The notes beneath the pieces were generated by a model. It was not told where the DNA came from and made no database searches. It saw nothing but the letters and a program-made list of their open reading frames with translations. A program made the position numbers and the translations under genes. From contig PBJL01000015.1 of the NCBI GenBank assembly GCA_002721105.1, forward strand, positions 19,580-83,579: a stretch of 64,000 bases of DNA, written 5' to 3'. Every line of letters starts with the position of its first letter. Position 1 is the stretch's first letter. Source of the stretch: Acidiferrobacteraceae bacterium. Its GTDB lineage: Bacteria; Pseudomonadota; Gammaproteobacteria; Arenicellales; UBA868. Shown here piece after piece: positions 1-11,328 of this stretch.

Positions 1-1
1 C

Positions 2-253
2 GCCCTACTTGCAAAATATCTCGAGCAGATTGAAGCACTAACAATTGAAAATGAACCTAATAGAACTAATATGGTATGGATAGAAATGCCTCAACATTTA
101 TTAAGCCCTCTAAAACAATTTCTTCTAGAACAACAAATTCTAATTAGTGTGGATGATTATCCTATCCGCTTAGTGACGCATCTCGATGTTGATGAAGAGT
201 CGATTGAGCGAGCTGGTAAAGCATTCCAACAATTTTTCGAAACACAACACTAA
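2..253 (+). CDS. ltaE: Low-specificity L-threonine aldolase, C-terminal fragment (cut by window edge)
   Basis: The reading frame is open from base 2 to the stop at 251-253, so this is the last 83 residues of a gene that begins outside the window. The tail carries the RLVTHLDV block followed by a helix (ESIERAGKAFQQF), which is typical of the small C-terminal domain of PLP-dependent L-threonine aldolases that split threonine/allo-threonine into glycine and acetaldehyde. The PLP lysine lies upstream, outside the window. A GlxA-type regulator follows 17 bases later on the same strand, so the two may be co-transcribed. The assignment rests on the tail alone. Confidence 0.72.
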   Translation, partial: ALLAKYLEQIEALTIENEPNRTNMVWIEMPQHLLSPLKQFLLEQQILISVDDYPIRLVTHLDVDEESIERAGKAFQQFFETQH

Positions 254-270
254 CTGAGAAGCTCTTCAAA

Positions 271-1254
271 ATGCCAGCAATGGACCAATATAGCACGAGA
301 AAATATGGCTTTCTCCTTCTGCCAGATTTTACGATGATCTCGGTCTCAGCATGCGTTGAAACACTCAGGATGGCAAATCGAATCAGTGGTGACAATCTTT
401 ATGAGTATGAGCTATTTTCACTTGATGGATCCTCCGTGGCTGCCAGTAATGGGTTAACACTGCATCCAATCTCAGAGCTTTCCCAGGATGTAAATCCAGA
501 AGCTATTTTTGTATGTGCGGGATTGTCTTTAAACCGAGAATGGGAACAGAAACTTTCGAAACAGCTCAGACCGTTAGCTCGCAAAAAAGTTATCTTAGGC
601 GGCATTTGTACGGGTAGTTATCTTTTGGCCAGAATTGGTCAGCTGGAAGGCTATCGTTCCACGGTTCACTGGGAAAACATCAGAGAGATGCGGGAGGAGT
701 TTCCTGATCTAATTATCTCTGCTGAACTATTTGAAATTGATCGGGATCGTTATACGTGCTCTGGAGGGACAGCGCCAATGGACATGATGCTTACTCTGAT
801 TAGTCGCCAACATGGAATCGAACTCGCGACTGCAATATCAGAACAATTTATTTATGATCGCATCAGAGGCCCGAATGACCGCCAACGGATACCCCTAAAA
901 CAAAGATTTGGAAATAGTCAACCTAAATTAATTGAAGCAGTCGAGCTAATGGAATCGAATATTGAAGAACCAATGGGTCTTGATGAGCTCGCACAGCATG
1001 TTGGTGTTTCTCGGAGACAACTAGAGAGAATTTTTAAAAAACACTTAGACTGTGTCCCGACACGATATTATTTAGAATTAAGACTTAGACGAGCTCGAGA
1101 ACTTCTATTAACTACACCTCGCTCTATAGTTGACGTTGCATTTGCATGTGGTTTCGTATCACCTCCTCATTTTAGTAAATGCTATCGCGAATTCTTTAAA
1201 ATTCCTCCGCGAGACGAGCGCAACAACATAGGAACAACAAAAACCGATTTTTAA
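271..1254 (+). CDS. GlxA-family transcriptional regulator (DJ-1/PfpI-like domain plus AraC helix-turn-helix)
   Basis: This 327-residue protein has the two-part architecture of GlxA/CdhR/GbdR regulators. Residues about 10-190 form a class I glutamine amidotransferase/DJ-1-like sensor domain with the nucleophile-elbow motif GGICTGSYLLA (Cys113). Residues about 215-320 form an AraC-type double helix-turn-helix (LDELAQHVGVSRRQLERIFKKHL, then IVDVAFACGFVSPPHFSKCYREFF). Characterised members regulate glycine betaine, dimethylglycine and carnitine catabolism. It directly follows a threonine aldolase gene, which fits control of glycine/methylated-amine metabolism, but the inducer cannot be read from sequence. 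It is convergent with tadA, with only 6 bases between them. Confidence 0.85.
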   Translation: MPAMDQYSTRKYGFLLLPDFTMISVSACVETLRMANRISGDNLYEYELFSLDGSSVAASNGLTLHPISELSQDVNPEAIFVCAGLSLNREWEQKLSKQLRPLARKKVILGGICTGSYLLARIGQLEGYRSTVHWENIREMREEFPDLIISAELFEIDRDRYTCSGGTAPMDMMLTLISRQHGIELATAISEQFIYDRIRGPNDRQRIPLKQRFGNSQPKLIEAVELMESNIEEPMGLDELAQHVGVSRRQLERIFKKHLDCVPTRYYLELRLRRARELLLTTPRSIVDVAFACGFVSPPHFSKCYREFFKIPPRDERNNIGTTKTDF

Positions 1255-1260
1255 TTTTTG

Positions 1261-1752
1261 CTACGCCCCCATTAAAGTTGATCTGTCGCTCTTCCAATCT
1301 CTTAAATCTTTGAAAAACTTCGTCAGCAAAATCTTGGACTCATCAGCACAAACCCCAGATATTACCTTACACTGATGATGCATCATCCTTGACTCCAACA
1401 AATTAATCACGCTACCAGCTGCACCAGATACAGGTTCGCGGGTGCCAAAAATTACTTCCTTGACCCGAGCCTCCAAGATTGCACCCACACACATGACGCA
1501 TGGCTCCACCGTAACGTAAAGTGAAGATTCTTGCAGACGATAATTACCGATTTTCTTGCATGCCTCTCGGATTGCTCTAATCTCAGCATGCCCTGTAGGG
1601 TCTGATTCAGATATCCGACTATTGTGCCCACGACCAATAATTTCTCCTTTAATAAACAGCACGGCACCCACTGGGACTTCGGAACGAGACATTGCAATTC
1701 GTGCTTCTTTCAATGCTTCCTGCATTCGGGCAATGTGAAGTTTATAAGTCAC
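1261..1752 (-). CDS. tadA: tRNA-specific adenosine deaminase TadA
   Basis: This 163-residue cytidine-deaminase-fold enzyme converts A34 to inosine in the wobble position of tRNA-Arg(ACG). The zinc/catalytic signatures are present: HAE at residues 55-57 (ligand His plus proton-shuttle Glu) and PCVMC at 84-88. The sequence after it (GAILEARVKEVIFGTREPVSGAAGS) is the usual TadA tail rather than that of riboflavin or guanine deaminases. The start is a GTG at 1752 preceded by AGGTGAG. An internal ATG at 1725 is the alternative. A HIT-family gene lies 70 bases upstream in the same orientation. Confidence 0.9.
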   Translation of the reverse strand: MTYKLHIARMQEALKEARIAMSRSEVPVGAVLFIKGEIIGRGHNSRISESDPTGHAEIRAIREACKKIGNYRLQESSLYVTVEPCVMCVGAILEARVKEVIFGTREPVSGAAGSVINLLESRMMHHQCKVISGVCADESKILLTKFFKDLRDWKSDRSTLMGA

Positions 1753-1822
1753 CTAGCGGCTCACCTAAATTTAAATAACGATACATTTTTATCCTTTCTT
1801 GCACACTTTAGAACACCAGAAT

Positions 1823-2200
1823 TTAATAATGTTGTTTTCTCGGTATTACACCACGAACCCCGCCCTGAGGATTGTCAACATCACCCTTTCTTCTAGGTAT
1901 CAAATGTATATGCAAATGAGCTATTGATTGACCAGCATCTGCTCCAGAATTTATTCCAATATTAAACGCAGAAACTGACTCATCCTTCATTTCGATTTTC
2001 TCTTTCATAACTCGAAGAATTTTGTGAACTGCATTGATTTCGGAGTGATCTAACAAAAAATAGGACTCTACATGCCGTTTAGGAATAATCAATGTGTGCA
2101 TAGATGTTACTGGGTGCTTGTCTTTTCTGGCATAGACCAAAACATCATCTAGAACAACCTCGCTTGAAATAGGATTACAAAAGATGCATGTGTTGGGCAT
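1823..2200 (-). CDS. HIT-family (histidine triad) nucleotide hydrolase
   Basis: This 125-residue protein has the HIT signature HLHIHL, with histidines 95, 97 and 99, and an N-terminal CxxC pair (Cys5, Cys8) that in some HIT proteins helps bind zinc. Length and layout match Hint/HinT-type purine nucleoside phosphoramidases that cleave AMP-lysine or related AMP adducts. The natural substrate is unknown. It lies between tadA and a zinc-ribbon gene, all on the minus strand. Confidence 0.85.
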   Translation of the reverse strand: MPNTCIFCNPISSEVVLDDVLVYARKDKHPVTSMHTLIIPKRHVESYFLLDHSEINAVHKILRVMKEKIEMKDESVSAFNIGINSGADAGQSIAHLHIHLIPRRKGDVDNPQGGVRGVIPRKQHY

Positions 2201-2238
2201 TTTTCTTAGGCGTCTCTAAATTAGTGAATTTATGACAT

Positions 2239-2463
2239 CTATAGTGCATCATTCTCGTATACGCTCTGACATGTCTTACATTGAACAAAATACCCTTTCC
2301 TATCATCATTGCCTGTCGGAAAAATAGGGATGAAAAACACCGTGATCCACTCTCGAAGGCTGATGACATCACATTTTTGCTTCATCTCGCATTTGGGGCA
2401 AATAATATAGCGTTCTGAAATTATTTTTCGTCTATCTCTGGTGCCAAATAATATTAGGAGCAT
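2239..2463 (-). CDS. Small zinc-ribbon membrane-associated protein (zinc_ribbon_15-like)
   Basis: With the ATG at 2463 this encodes 74 residues. The frame is open upstream to 2535, but the extra residues look non-coding. It has two CxxC knuckles (ICPKCEMK and VQCKTCQS) that flank a hydrophobic segment of the type TVFFIPIFPTG. This matches a widespread short zinc-ribbon family with a buried FFIP motif. The function of the family is unknown to me. It is the upstream neighbour of the HIT gene on the same strand, 38 bases away. Confidence 0.6.
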   Translation of the reverse strand: MLLILFGTRDRRKIISERYIICPKCEMKQKCDVISLREWITVFFIPIFPTGNDDRKGYFVQCKTCQSVYENDAL

Positions 2464-2562
2464 TCTGCTGAACAACCTGATTCTGAGATCAAGGATAATG
2501 AAAGTATTCTTGAACGTTAAAATAAAAACCAACAATCTATTTCTGTCTATAAATATATTAGT

Positions 2563-3072
2563 TTAAAACATTTGCAATGTCTCACGTAATGCGAATTCCA
2601 TACATGGAACAGTTTGTTTTCGGGACTTGCTATAAATTTCGCTTTCGCCAACTGGTTGAAATCCGATTTTTTTCAGCACATTAATAGACTCGTCATTATT
2701 CTTATAAGCTCTCGCCCTAATTTTCTTAGTTGGCATCTTGCGACAAAAATAATCAATTAATTCTCTGGCTGCTTCGGTCGCATAACCATGTCCTCGAAAC
2801 TCTACCCCTAACCAATAACCCAGATAATAAAACCCGTCCCTTTCCGAAGTTAACCCCAAACCGCCTATCAAATTGTTGGCTAGAAAAATATTTAATTCAA
2901 ACTCTTCTATCTTAACTCTTTCTATCCAGTTGTCAGCATCAGTCTCAGTATAAGGAAATGGTACGTCGCTCAAATAGCGTGCGATCGTTGAATCTTTCAT
3001 CAAATCTACTAGTCTATTTTTATCACAATTATCGATTTTTTTTAGAGTCAATCTTTCTGTATTTAATAACAT
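2563..3072 (-). CDS. GNAT-family N-acetyltransferase (RimJ/RimL-like)
   Basis: The 169 residues show the RimJ/RimL-type acetyltransferase pattern: the opening LNTERLTLKKI, the acetyl-CoA loop region GVEFRGHGYATEAARELIDY, then NDESINVLKKIGFQPVGE with the usual Asn-Ser-Asn-like helix start. A good AGGAG site precedes the ATG at 3072. Such proteins acetylate ribosomal-protein N termini, antibiotics or small metabolites. Nothing in the neighbourhood (a PhyH-type oxygenase 23 bases upstream on the same strand) identifies the substrate. Confidence 0.8.
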   Translation of the reverse strand: MLLNTERLTLKKIDNCDKNRLVDLMKDSTIARYLSDVPFPYTETDADNWIERVKIEEFELNIFLANNLIGGLGLTSERDGFYYLGYWLGVEFRGHGYATEAARELIDYFCRKMPTKKIRARAYKNNDESINVLKKIGFQPVGESEIYSKSRKQTVPCMEFALRETLQMF

Positions 3073-3095
3073 ATTTTCTCCTCTATATTGACGCG

Positions 3096-3905
3096 TTATC
3101 GAGTAAAAACTATCGGAAACTCCTCACCCTCAAAGGGTGAATCGTCTTCATACTCAAGATCTGGAAAATCTGGTGATGTCCGTCCCGGGCGATTTACAAA
3201 TCTGGCATCATCACCTACCCATCGTATTGAGGTCACTCGTCTTCTAGAAGACGAGTAATTTGCTGGTGCACTATGCAATGTACGAAAATTAAACGCAATG
3301 GCATCACCAGGTTCTACCGCCCAACTGCGTATGTCAAATGCGGTTCGATCGGCATCGATATCAGGAATTCCTTTATTCTGATCATTGGCATATAAATCTG
3401 TTCCATCAAAACGTTTGGGGGTGTAGTTCTTTGCCCATAGATGAGATCCGACAACATATTCGATACTGCGCTCTTTTGGGATTCGATCAACTGGTATCCA
3501 AAAACTTACGCACTGCGACCCCTCAACAAAGTAATAGGGTTGGTCATGATGCCAAGGAGTAACAACCGAATTACCTGGTTCCTTCACAAGTATATGATCG
3601 TGGAAAATACGAGCCACCTTTGAGCACATTAAATCTGCCGCAATTTGAGCCATCGGTGAACACTCAACTATAGATCGATATCCGGCAAACTTTGACCAAA
3701 CGCAATAATCTTGAAAAAACTCACTTTCGCCGGCGTCGTCAGATCGATAAGTGCGTTCACGCCAACTTGGATTACACTTATTTTGCTCTATCGCCTCACG
3801 AATACCATTTACCCACGGTGTAAAAATATTCCGGAACATAATCACACCATTAGTCTGATATTCGTCGATATTTGATTTGGTCACTTTCACATGCATTTGG
3901 TTCAT
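3096..3905 (-). CDS. Phytanoyl-CoA dioxygenase (PhyH) family protein
   Basis: This is a 269-residue Fe(II)/2-oxoglutarate oxygenase of the PhyH family. The iron-binding HxD lies in the block TPWHHDQPYYFV, and the distal histidine in FRTLHSAPAN is followed by an Arg-rich stretch (RRRVTSIRW) of the type that holds 2-oxoglutarate. Marine bacteria often carry several such genes for hydroxylating lipids, taurine-like or ectoine-like substrates, so the substrate is open. The ATG at 3905 has no clear ribosome-binding site, and an ATG three codons later is equally possible. Confidence 0.82.
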   Translation of the reverse strand: MNQMHVKVTKSNIDEYQTNGVIMFRNIFTPWVNGIREAIEQNKCNPSWRERTYRSDDAGESEFFQDYCVWSKFAGYRSIVECSPMAQIAADLMCSKVARIFHDHILVKEPGNSVVTPWHHDQPYYFVEGSQCVSFWIPVDRIPKERSIEYVVGSHLWAKNYTPKRFDGTDLYANDQNKGIPDIDADRTAFDIRSWAVEPGDAIAFNFRTLHSAPANYSSSRRRVTSIRWVGDDARFVNRPGRTSPDFPDLEYEDDSPFEGEEFPIVFTR

Positions 3906-4062
3906 GATGTCACTTTGATTAACGAGCTTTGGTAAAGGATGAGCATAGATTCCCTAACATATTAACCATTTAAAGAAACAATTCATGCAACTTGAGCTAT
4001 ATTCAATGAAATTCTTATCCACTTTCACGTTTACTGTCGACAAAGCTTCACTCTTTTTTTGA

Positions 4063-4611
4063 TTAATCATTTTTTCCAGTAGCATTGCTACGTTCTTCCC
4101 CAAATGGGACCATTGAATTCCATGCACCGTCTTTTTTAAATCGATGATATATTGCAGCGACCACATGAATAGAAATTAACCAGTATATTACCTGCACCAA
4201 AAGTTCATGTATTGAAATTAAAAAATCAATTAAAAAGCCATTCTTTAGGCCTAACCAAAAGAAGTAACCAATCATCAAACCTGAGAATGCTATTCCGGCA
4301 AGGCACATGTACATTGAAAAATGGACTATTTTAGCTACTAATTTTTGAGATTTAGGAGTGTTAGTCGGTAGCGAAGTCTTCTGCGTTTTAGTCATGTAGA
4401 AGAAACGAAACACAAGGAAAAATAAAAATACCAAAGCAAAAACTATTTCGGACTGAAGAAAAGAAATGTCTTCTAACTGATCAATATTCTCTACTTGCTT
4501 ATATATTCCGTAAGCAAACAAATTTACGAAACACCAATGAAGAGATTTTGCTAGAAAACTATACTTGGGCTTAACTTGTTCAGTGTCACGCTTATTCAAG
4601 TTTGCTCTCAT
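4063..4611 (-). CDS. Cytochrome b561-family membrane protein
   Basis: This 182-residue protein has four predicted membrane segments (near residues 22-40, 52-72, 94-116 and 130-152) with histidines in or near the helices (SLHWCF, IVHFSMY, SIHELL, SIHVVAAIYHRF). This is the arrangement of the YodB/CybB type of diheme cytochrome b561. The C-terminal HRFKKDG...W is characteristic. Such proteins move electrons between the quinone pool and a periplasmic acceptor such as superoxide. No partner periplasmic gene is next to it, and it seems to be transcribed alone. Confidence 0.75.
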   Translation of the reverse strand: MRANLNKRDTEQVKPKYSFLAKSLHWCFVNLFAYGIYKQVENIDQLEDISFLQSEIVFALVFLFFLVFRFFYMTKTQKTSLPTNTPKSQKLVAKIVHFSMYMCLAGIAFSGLMIGYFFWLGLKNGFLIDFLISIHELLVQVIYWLISIHVVAAIYHRFKKDGAWNSMVPFGEERSNATGKND

Positions 4612-4810
4612 TCATTAGTAACGTAGGTATTTCCCCAAACAGCAACCTGCATCTACTTGTATGAATGGACGTTTGGAACCCTGTTCCTGTGTAAGTGATT
4701 GGTTATTCTATTTAATTTTTTTTGGCAACCCCTCCTACATTATGATGACTCTTAATCGTCACAGAGGGATCACCAATAAACTTTACTTTCAATAATATCA
4801 GGATTAAAAA

Positions 4811-5134
4811 CTATTCTTTAGGTATATTAGTTGCGCCTGTCTCCATTTCGATAACCTGACCATCTTTGAACATATATATACCCATAACTGCTTGAACATT
4901 GCCATCACTAAAAGTAACAAAAGCGTGTTCAATTCCAACTTCGTCATTTTCATATAGAATTCTTACTTTATCACGCTTGATGTCGTCACTCATTGCCCAA
5001 TCAATAACATCTTGTTTCTTTAAAACATTACCCGAAGCATGCATTGTAAATTTATAATCATCATGGAGTAATTCTTTCATTGTATTTTTATCTTTTTTAT
5101 CTATCGCAATACCGAGACGTTCTATTATTGACAT
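4811..5134 (-). CDS. SnoaL/NTF2-like small protein of unknown function
   Basis: The ATG at 5134 is preceded by AAAGGAAAT and gives 107 residues. The frame is open to 5176, but that extension would overlap guaA. The protein looks like a nuclear-transport-factor-2/SnoaL fold: an N-terminal helix (IIERLGIAIDKKDKNTMKELL), then alternating beta strands ending in GQVIEMETGAT. No catalytic residues are recognisable. It sits 32 bases downstream of guaA on the same strand and may be read through from it. A role in purine metabolism is not implied. Confidence 0.6.
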   Translation of the reverse strand: MSIIERLGIAIDKKDKNTMKELLHDDYKFTMHASGNVLKKQDVIDWAMSDDIKRDKVRILYENDEVGIEHAFVTFSDGNVQAVMGIYMFKDGQVIEMETGATNIPKE

Positions 5135-5166
5135 ATTTAATTTCCTTTTTTTAATATAATTATAAT

Positions 5167-6744
5167 TTATTCCCACTCGATAGTGGCGGGTGGTTTCGAG
5201 GAAATGTCATATGTAACACGACTTATTCCACGAACCTCATTAATAATTCTTCTAGAAACTGTATCCAAAAATTCATGCGGTAATCTAGACCAGTTAGCAG
5301 TCATAAAATCTGTTGTCTCAACAGCACGCAAAGCAACAACGTATTCATACGAACGCTCATCTCCAACAACTCCAACTGACCTTATCGGCAAAAAAACCGC
5401 AAATGCCTGACTTATCGTGTCGTATAAACGCATCTGCTTAAGTTCATCGATAAATACTGAATCTACTTTTTGAAGGACAGTGACATATTCACTAGTCACT
5501 TCACCAAGAATTCGCACTGCGAGTCCGGGACCTGGAAACGGGTGTCGATTAATCATGTCAGATGGCAAACTAAGCTGGGTTCCAATATCACGAACTTCAT
5601 CCTTAAATAACTTTGCGAGAGGTTCAAGCAACTTTAGGTTAAGAGAATCCGGCAAGCCTCCAACATTATGATGTGATTTAATTGTTTTCGTTGAAGTTCC
5701 AGGTGCGCCTGCAGATTCTATGATATCTGGATAAATTGTCCCTTGCGCTAACCATTTAATATCTGTCAGTAGGGTAGCTTGCTCCTGAAAAACTTCAACA
5801 AATACTCGGCCGATTGTTTTTCTCTTTTCCTCTGGGTCTGAAATACCTTGCAGTTCAGATAGAAAACGATCTGACGCATTAACCTTTATAACCCGAACAC
5901 CTAGGTGCTCCTTAAAAACTGTCATCACACTCTCTGCTTCCCCTAATCGCAACAATCCATTATCTACAAAAACGCAGATCAACTGACTTCCTATAGCCCT
6001 ATGTAACAATGCTGCGACTACCGATGAATCAACTCCCCCAGATAATCCTAACAAGACTCTGTCTGATCCTACCGTAACCTTTACTTCCTCAATAATATCT
6101 TCAATTATGCGATTTGATGTCCAAGTTGGACTACAGCCACAAATATCTATCGCAAAATTTTGAATGATAGTAGCTCCGTCCGGAGTGTGTGTAACTTCTG
6201 GGTGAAACTGCAAGCCATAGATTTTTCTCTCGTCATTCGCGATTCCTGCCATAGGGGCGTTCCTACTTGAGGCAATTACTTTGAAATCTTGTGGTAAGTC
6301 AATGACTGTATCTGCGTGACTCATCCAGACCTCTAGTTGATTAGAGCCGTCACCTAATTCACCACATCCAATAAATAATCTATTTCTGGTGTTTGATTTT
6401 ATTCTTGCGGGTCCATATTCTCGCTTTTCAGCTGTCTCCACCTGACCACCAAAGTGCATCGATATAGCCTGCATCCCATAACATATACCTAATATCGGTT
6501 TACCCAGGTCGAACAAAAATGGATCAGGCCGAGGTGTTTGTTCTTCCGTAACAGTATCGGGACCCCCTGATAAGATGATTCCTTGCGGAGCAAACTCAGA
6601 GATTCGATTTCGTTGACTGTTATGAGGATATATTTCGCAATAAATGCCAACTTCTCGGACTCGTCGTGCGATAAGTTGCGTGTACTGCGACCCAAAATCA
6701 ATTATTAGAATACGATCACGGGCTAACGTGGACACTAAGCTCAT
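5167..6744 (-). CDS. guaA: GMP synthase (glutamine-hydrolysing)
   Basis: GuaA aminates XMP to GMP using glutamine and ATP, the last step of guanine nucleotide synthesis. The 525 residues contain the class I amidotransferase domain with nucleophile Cys88 (GICYGMQ) and the His181/Glu183 pair (FHPEVT). Next come the ATP-pyrophosphatase P-loop at 233-241 (GLSGGVDSS) and the C-terminal dimerisation domain ending in PPATIEWE. Length and order are normal for the family. guaB lies 36 bases upstream on the same strand, the usual guaBA operon. Confidence 0.98.
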   Translation of the reverse strand: MSLVSTLARDRILIIDFGSQYTQLIARRVREVGIYCEIYPHNSQRNRISEFAPQGIILSGGPDTVTEEQTPRPDPFLFDLGKPILGICYGMQAISMHFGGQVETAEKREYGPARIKSNTRNRLFIGCGELGDGSNQLEVWMSHADTVIDLPQDFKVIASSRNAPMAGIANDERKIYGLQFHPEVTHTPDGATIIQNFAIDICGCSPTWTSNRIIEDIIEEVKVTVGSDRVLLGLSGGVDSSVVAALLHRAIGSQLICVFVDNGLLRLGEAESVMTVFKEHLGVRVIKVNASDRFLSELQGISDPEEKRKTIGRVFVEVFQEQATLLTDIKWLAQGTIYPDIIESAGAPGTSTKTIKSHHNVGGLPDSLNLKLLEPLAKLFKDEVRDIGTQLSLPSDMINRHPFPGPGLAVRILGEVTSEYVTVLQKVDSVFIDELKQMRLYDTISQAFAVFLPIRSVGVVGDERSYEYVVALRAVETTDFMTANWSRLPHEFLDTVSRRIINEVRGISRVTYDISSKPPATIEWE

Positions 6745-6780
6745 TGCAAATATATCTTTTATTGATCTAACACTGGATTC

Positions 6781-8298
<1,518 letters not shown>

Positions 8299-8462
8299 TT
8301 ATTTTTTTGAGGGCGGTAATCTCAAAAATTATCGAATTATTTAAACATCCAACGACTGCCTCAAATCTGATTTAGCTAAAAGCTATCCCTGAACAACAAA
8401 CCTCTGGTTAATTTTTTGTGAAGTATATTGCTCTTCCATCCCAGAAACGATAACCTGCGTTT

Positions 8463-9854
8463 ATGGAAGACGTAATCTATACAGTCGCAGCATTCAATAA
8501 AGAGATAAAAAGCCTCATTGACGACAGTTACAAAGAGATTTGGATTGCTGGCGAAATCTCAAACCTTGCGCGTCCTGCTTCAGGTCATCTGTATTTTACT
8601 CTGAAAGATAAAGATGCCCAGGTGCGCTGCGCCTTTTTTCGAGGAGTTGGTACTAATCGATCTACTACTGTTAAAGATGGGGATGCTGTCCATTTAAGGG
8701 GCCGGCCCTCTTTTTACGAATCTCGTGGCCAATTCCAAATCATTGTTAAATTTCTTGAGCCTGCAGGCGAAGGAATATTACGCAGAAAATTTGATGAATT
8801 AAAAAATAGACTTTATAAAGAAGGTTTATTTGGCCAGATGCATAAAGTGCAGATACCGACAATGCCAAACTGTATAGGTGTAATCACATCTTCGTCTGGT
8901 GCCGCAATAAGAGATATCCTGAGCACCTTGAAAAGACGCTACCCTATAACTAATGTACTGGTGTTGCCTGTCACCGTACAAGGGGACGAAGCTGCACCCC
9001 AAATAGTTCGTGCACTTACAGTTGCAAACAAAAATAAAAACTGTGATGTAGTAATTCTCGCTCGAGGAGGTGGCTCGCTCGAAGATTTATGGGCATTTAA
9101 TGAAGAACTTGTTGTGCGCGCGATATTCACAAGTAACATTCCAATTGTTACAGGAATTGGTCATGAAATTGACGTGACTCTCTCAGATTATGTTGCCGAT
9201 TTCCGAGCTGAAACCCCGACAGCAGCAGCTGAAGCTACAACACCGGATAGTTCGGATTTAATTAAAATAATCACCTCACTTAATCAGCGGTTGAAAAACT
9301 CTATTGAATACATCCTTCAATCGCATTCCCAATACATTGACAGTTTTTCAATACGTCTACGCCATCCCGCTGATCTTTTATATGCCTATCGCCTAAGATT
9401 GCATACTATTCAGTCTCATCATATTTTCTCCTTTAAAACAGGCGTTCAAAAGAATGAGATCAAAATTTTGAAATTACATCAAAAATTGAATAGTCTATCG
9501 CCAAAACCTATCGTTGAAAAATACCAAATGTATGTCAATAATATTTCAACAAGTCTTGTGCTAACGAGTCAAATGTTAATAGAAGTCCAGATGAATAGAC
9601 TTTCGTCTGCCTCTGCTCGGCTTCGAGCCTTAAGCCCGTATCATACGATGCATCGAGGATATGCAATTTTGACAGACGGAGATAGTGGAAATTTAATAAC
9701 TCACACTAATACGGTTCGGTCGGGGCAAAAATTGAGAGCTCAAATAGCAGATGGCTCCATTGAATCAATTGTAAATCATGTTAAAAAACGATCAGATCAA
9801 ATGGTTGTACCGAACATTAAATCACCTGAGAAAACACCTCATAAAGATGAGTAA
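8463..9854 (+). CDS. xseA: Exodeoxyribonuclease VII large subunit
   Basis: XseA is the catalytic subunit of exonuclease VII, which degrades single-stranded DNA. The 463 residues start with an OB-fold (EISNLARPASGHLYFTLKD) and contain the central catalytic motifs GVITSSSGAAIRDI and ARGGGSLEDLWAFNEE. A GIGHEIDVTLSDYVADFRAETPTAAAE-type stretch and a long helical C-terminal part follow. Divergence from guaB is the standard gammaproteobacterial arrangement. No xseB (small subunit) gene is adjacent: the next gene, der, is convergent 9 bases away. Confidence 0.97.
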   Translation: MEDVIYTVAAFNKEIKSLIDDSYKEIWIAGEISNLARPASGHLYFTLKDKDAQVRCAFFRGVGTNRSTTVKDGDAVHLRGRPSFYESRGQFQIIVKFLEPAGEGILRRKFDELKNRLYKEGLFGQMHKVQIPTMPNCIGVITSSSGAAIRDILSTLKRRYPITNVLVLPVTVQGDEAAPQIVRALTVANKNKNCDVVILARGGGSLEDLWAFNEELVVRAIFTSNIPIVTGIGHEIDVTLSDYVADFRAETPTAAAEATTPDSSDLIKIITSLNQRLKNSIEYILQSHSQYIDSFSIRLRHPADLLYAYRLRLHTIQSHHIFSFKTGVQKNEIKILKLHQKLNSLSPKPIVEKYQMYVNNISTSLVLTSQMLIEVQMNRLSSASARLRALSPYHTMHRGYAILTDGDSGNLITHTNTVRSGQKLRAQIADGSIESIVNHVKKRSDQMVVPNIKSPEKTPHKDE

Positions 9855-9863
9855 CCCTATAAT

Positions 9864-11174
9864 TTAATTATAAGGATTGGCGCTTGCTCGAGTTTCAATA
9901 CGGACGGGACAACCTATCAAATTAAAAGATCTTGCAAAATATTTTGCCAAATACTTTTTATAGCTAGGAGATAGCCGACTAACCGAATTACCATGAATGA
10001 CTACTATCAGCGGATTTCTTCCACCTTGGTGAGCATATTTCAACTGAGCGAGCCTGCCTGACGTACGTTGAGGAGGATGTTTTTTTACAGCATCCGCGAG
10101 CGCCCGGTTTAGTTGGCCTGTCGGTAGATTTTTTATCGCGGATTTATGAGCCAGTTTCGTTGCTTTTATTAAAGATCCTAGATTACGACCGTATAATGCG
10201 GATATCTTTATGGAGTCATGGACTGGCAAGAATGAATACTCACGAATTAAAGCTCGATCTAATTGAGTCTTTAGACGAGAATCAAGCTTGTCCCATTTAT
10301 TTACAGCCAACACAATCGCTCTTCCGTACTGAATAACTAATCCAGCTATTGCTTTATCTTGTTGCGCAATTCCATCATAACTATCTAATACCAAAATAAC
10401 CACATTGCAACCCGCAATAGCTTGTAAGGTTCGAATTTCAGAGTATCTTTCAATCGATTCCTTAACTCTAGATTTGCGGCGAACACCAGCCGTGTCAACC
10501 AAAGTAAATTTCTCACCTTTTAGAACGCACGGAATAGAAACACTATCTCTTGTTGTGCCTGGCACATCAGCTACAATCATTCGCTGATCTCCCAATAACG
10601 AATTTACCAATGTAGATTTTCCTACGTTGGGTCTACCAATGATTGCGACGCGTGGCGTATCCCCCATTTTTGTGAGATCGGCTTTAGGCCAATCCAACGC
10701 CATTGATTTAATTAAATGCTGTACTCCAGAGCCTTTCCTCGCAGAAATTGGAAATGGCTTTCCTAGTCCAAGCTCATGAAACTCTGAAACTGCTATTTCA
10801 GGTTCTAGTCCTTCTGTTTTATTGACCGCTACGAATACCGTCTGGGGCGCCTCCCGGAGACGCTGAGCGATTTCGAGATCAGTGCTCAAACTACCACTTC
10901 TGCAATCAGTCAAAAATATAATAACATCTGCTTCGTCAAGCGCTTGCTCCACCTGGTAGGCAACTTTCAAATCAATTTCATCAACACCTTCTGCCATTCC
11001 ACCCGTATCTACTAGTAAATAGTCCTTGCCGTCGAAGTTTGCGATTCCATGCATTCGATCTCGTGTAATGCCGGGCTGATCATCTACGATTGCATTTTTT
11101 GTTCGGGTCAACCGGTTGAATAGAGTTGATTTACCAACATTGGGTCGGCCTACAATGACAACAACGGGTAGCAT
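9864..11174 (-). CDS. der: Ribosome biogenesis GTPase Der (EngA)
   Basis: Der assists 50S subunit assembly. The 436-residue protein has two tandem GTPase domains, each with a P-loop (GRPNVGKSTLFNRL near residue 9 and GRPNVGKSTLVNSLL near residue 180), a DTxG switch (DTGG, DTAG) and an NKxx specificity motif (NKTE, NKWD), followed by a C-terminal KH-like domain. In other gammaproteobacteria bamB normally lies between the YfgM gene and der. Here only about 150 non-coding bases separate der from the yfgM-type gene. Confidence 0.98.
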   Translation of the reverse strand: MLPVVVIVGRPNVGKSTLFNRLTRTKNAIVDDQPGITRDRMHGIANFDGKDYLLVDTGGMAEGVDEIDLKVAYQVEQALDEADVIIFLTDCRSGSLSTDLEIAQRLREAPQTVFVAVNKTEGLEPEIAVSEFHELGLGKPFPISARKGSGVQHLIKSMALDWPKADLTKMGDTPRVAIIGRPNVGKSTLVNSLLGDQRMIVADVPGTTRDSVSIPCVLKGEKFTLVDTAGVRRKSRVKESIERYSEIRTLQAIAGCNVVILVLDSYDGIAQQDKAIAGLVIQYGRAIVLAVNKWDKLDSRLKTQLDRALIREYSFLPVHDSIKISALYGRNLGSLIKATKLAHKSAIKNLPTGQLNRALADAVKKHPPQRTSGRLAQLKYAHQGGRNPLIVVIHGNSVSRLSPSYKKYLAKYFARSFNLIGCPVRIETRASANPYN

Positions 11175-11328
11175 AATTTATCTTCTCGATTAGATTGCGC
11201 CAAAAACGATAAAATAGTTTGCGTTAAATGTCTTTAGCCTGCTTGGTAATTACGTTCTAACCGCAAATCTATAGCTTCAAATCTATCAAAAGGAATGCTT
11301 ACAATCCAATGTAGCTAGTAAAATGCTT

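Noticed and set aside
9855..9863. Short AT-rich near-palindrome between xseA and der as a bidirectional terminator
   Set aside because: Imperfect pairing and no G+C-rich stem.
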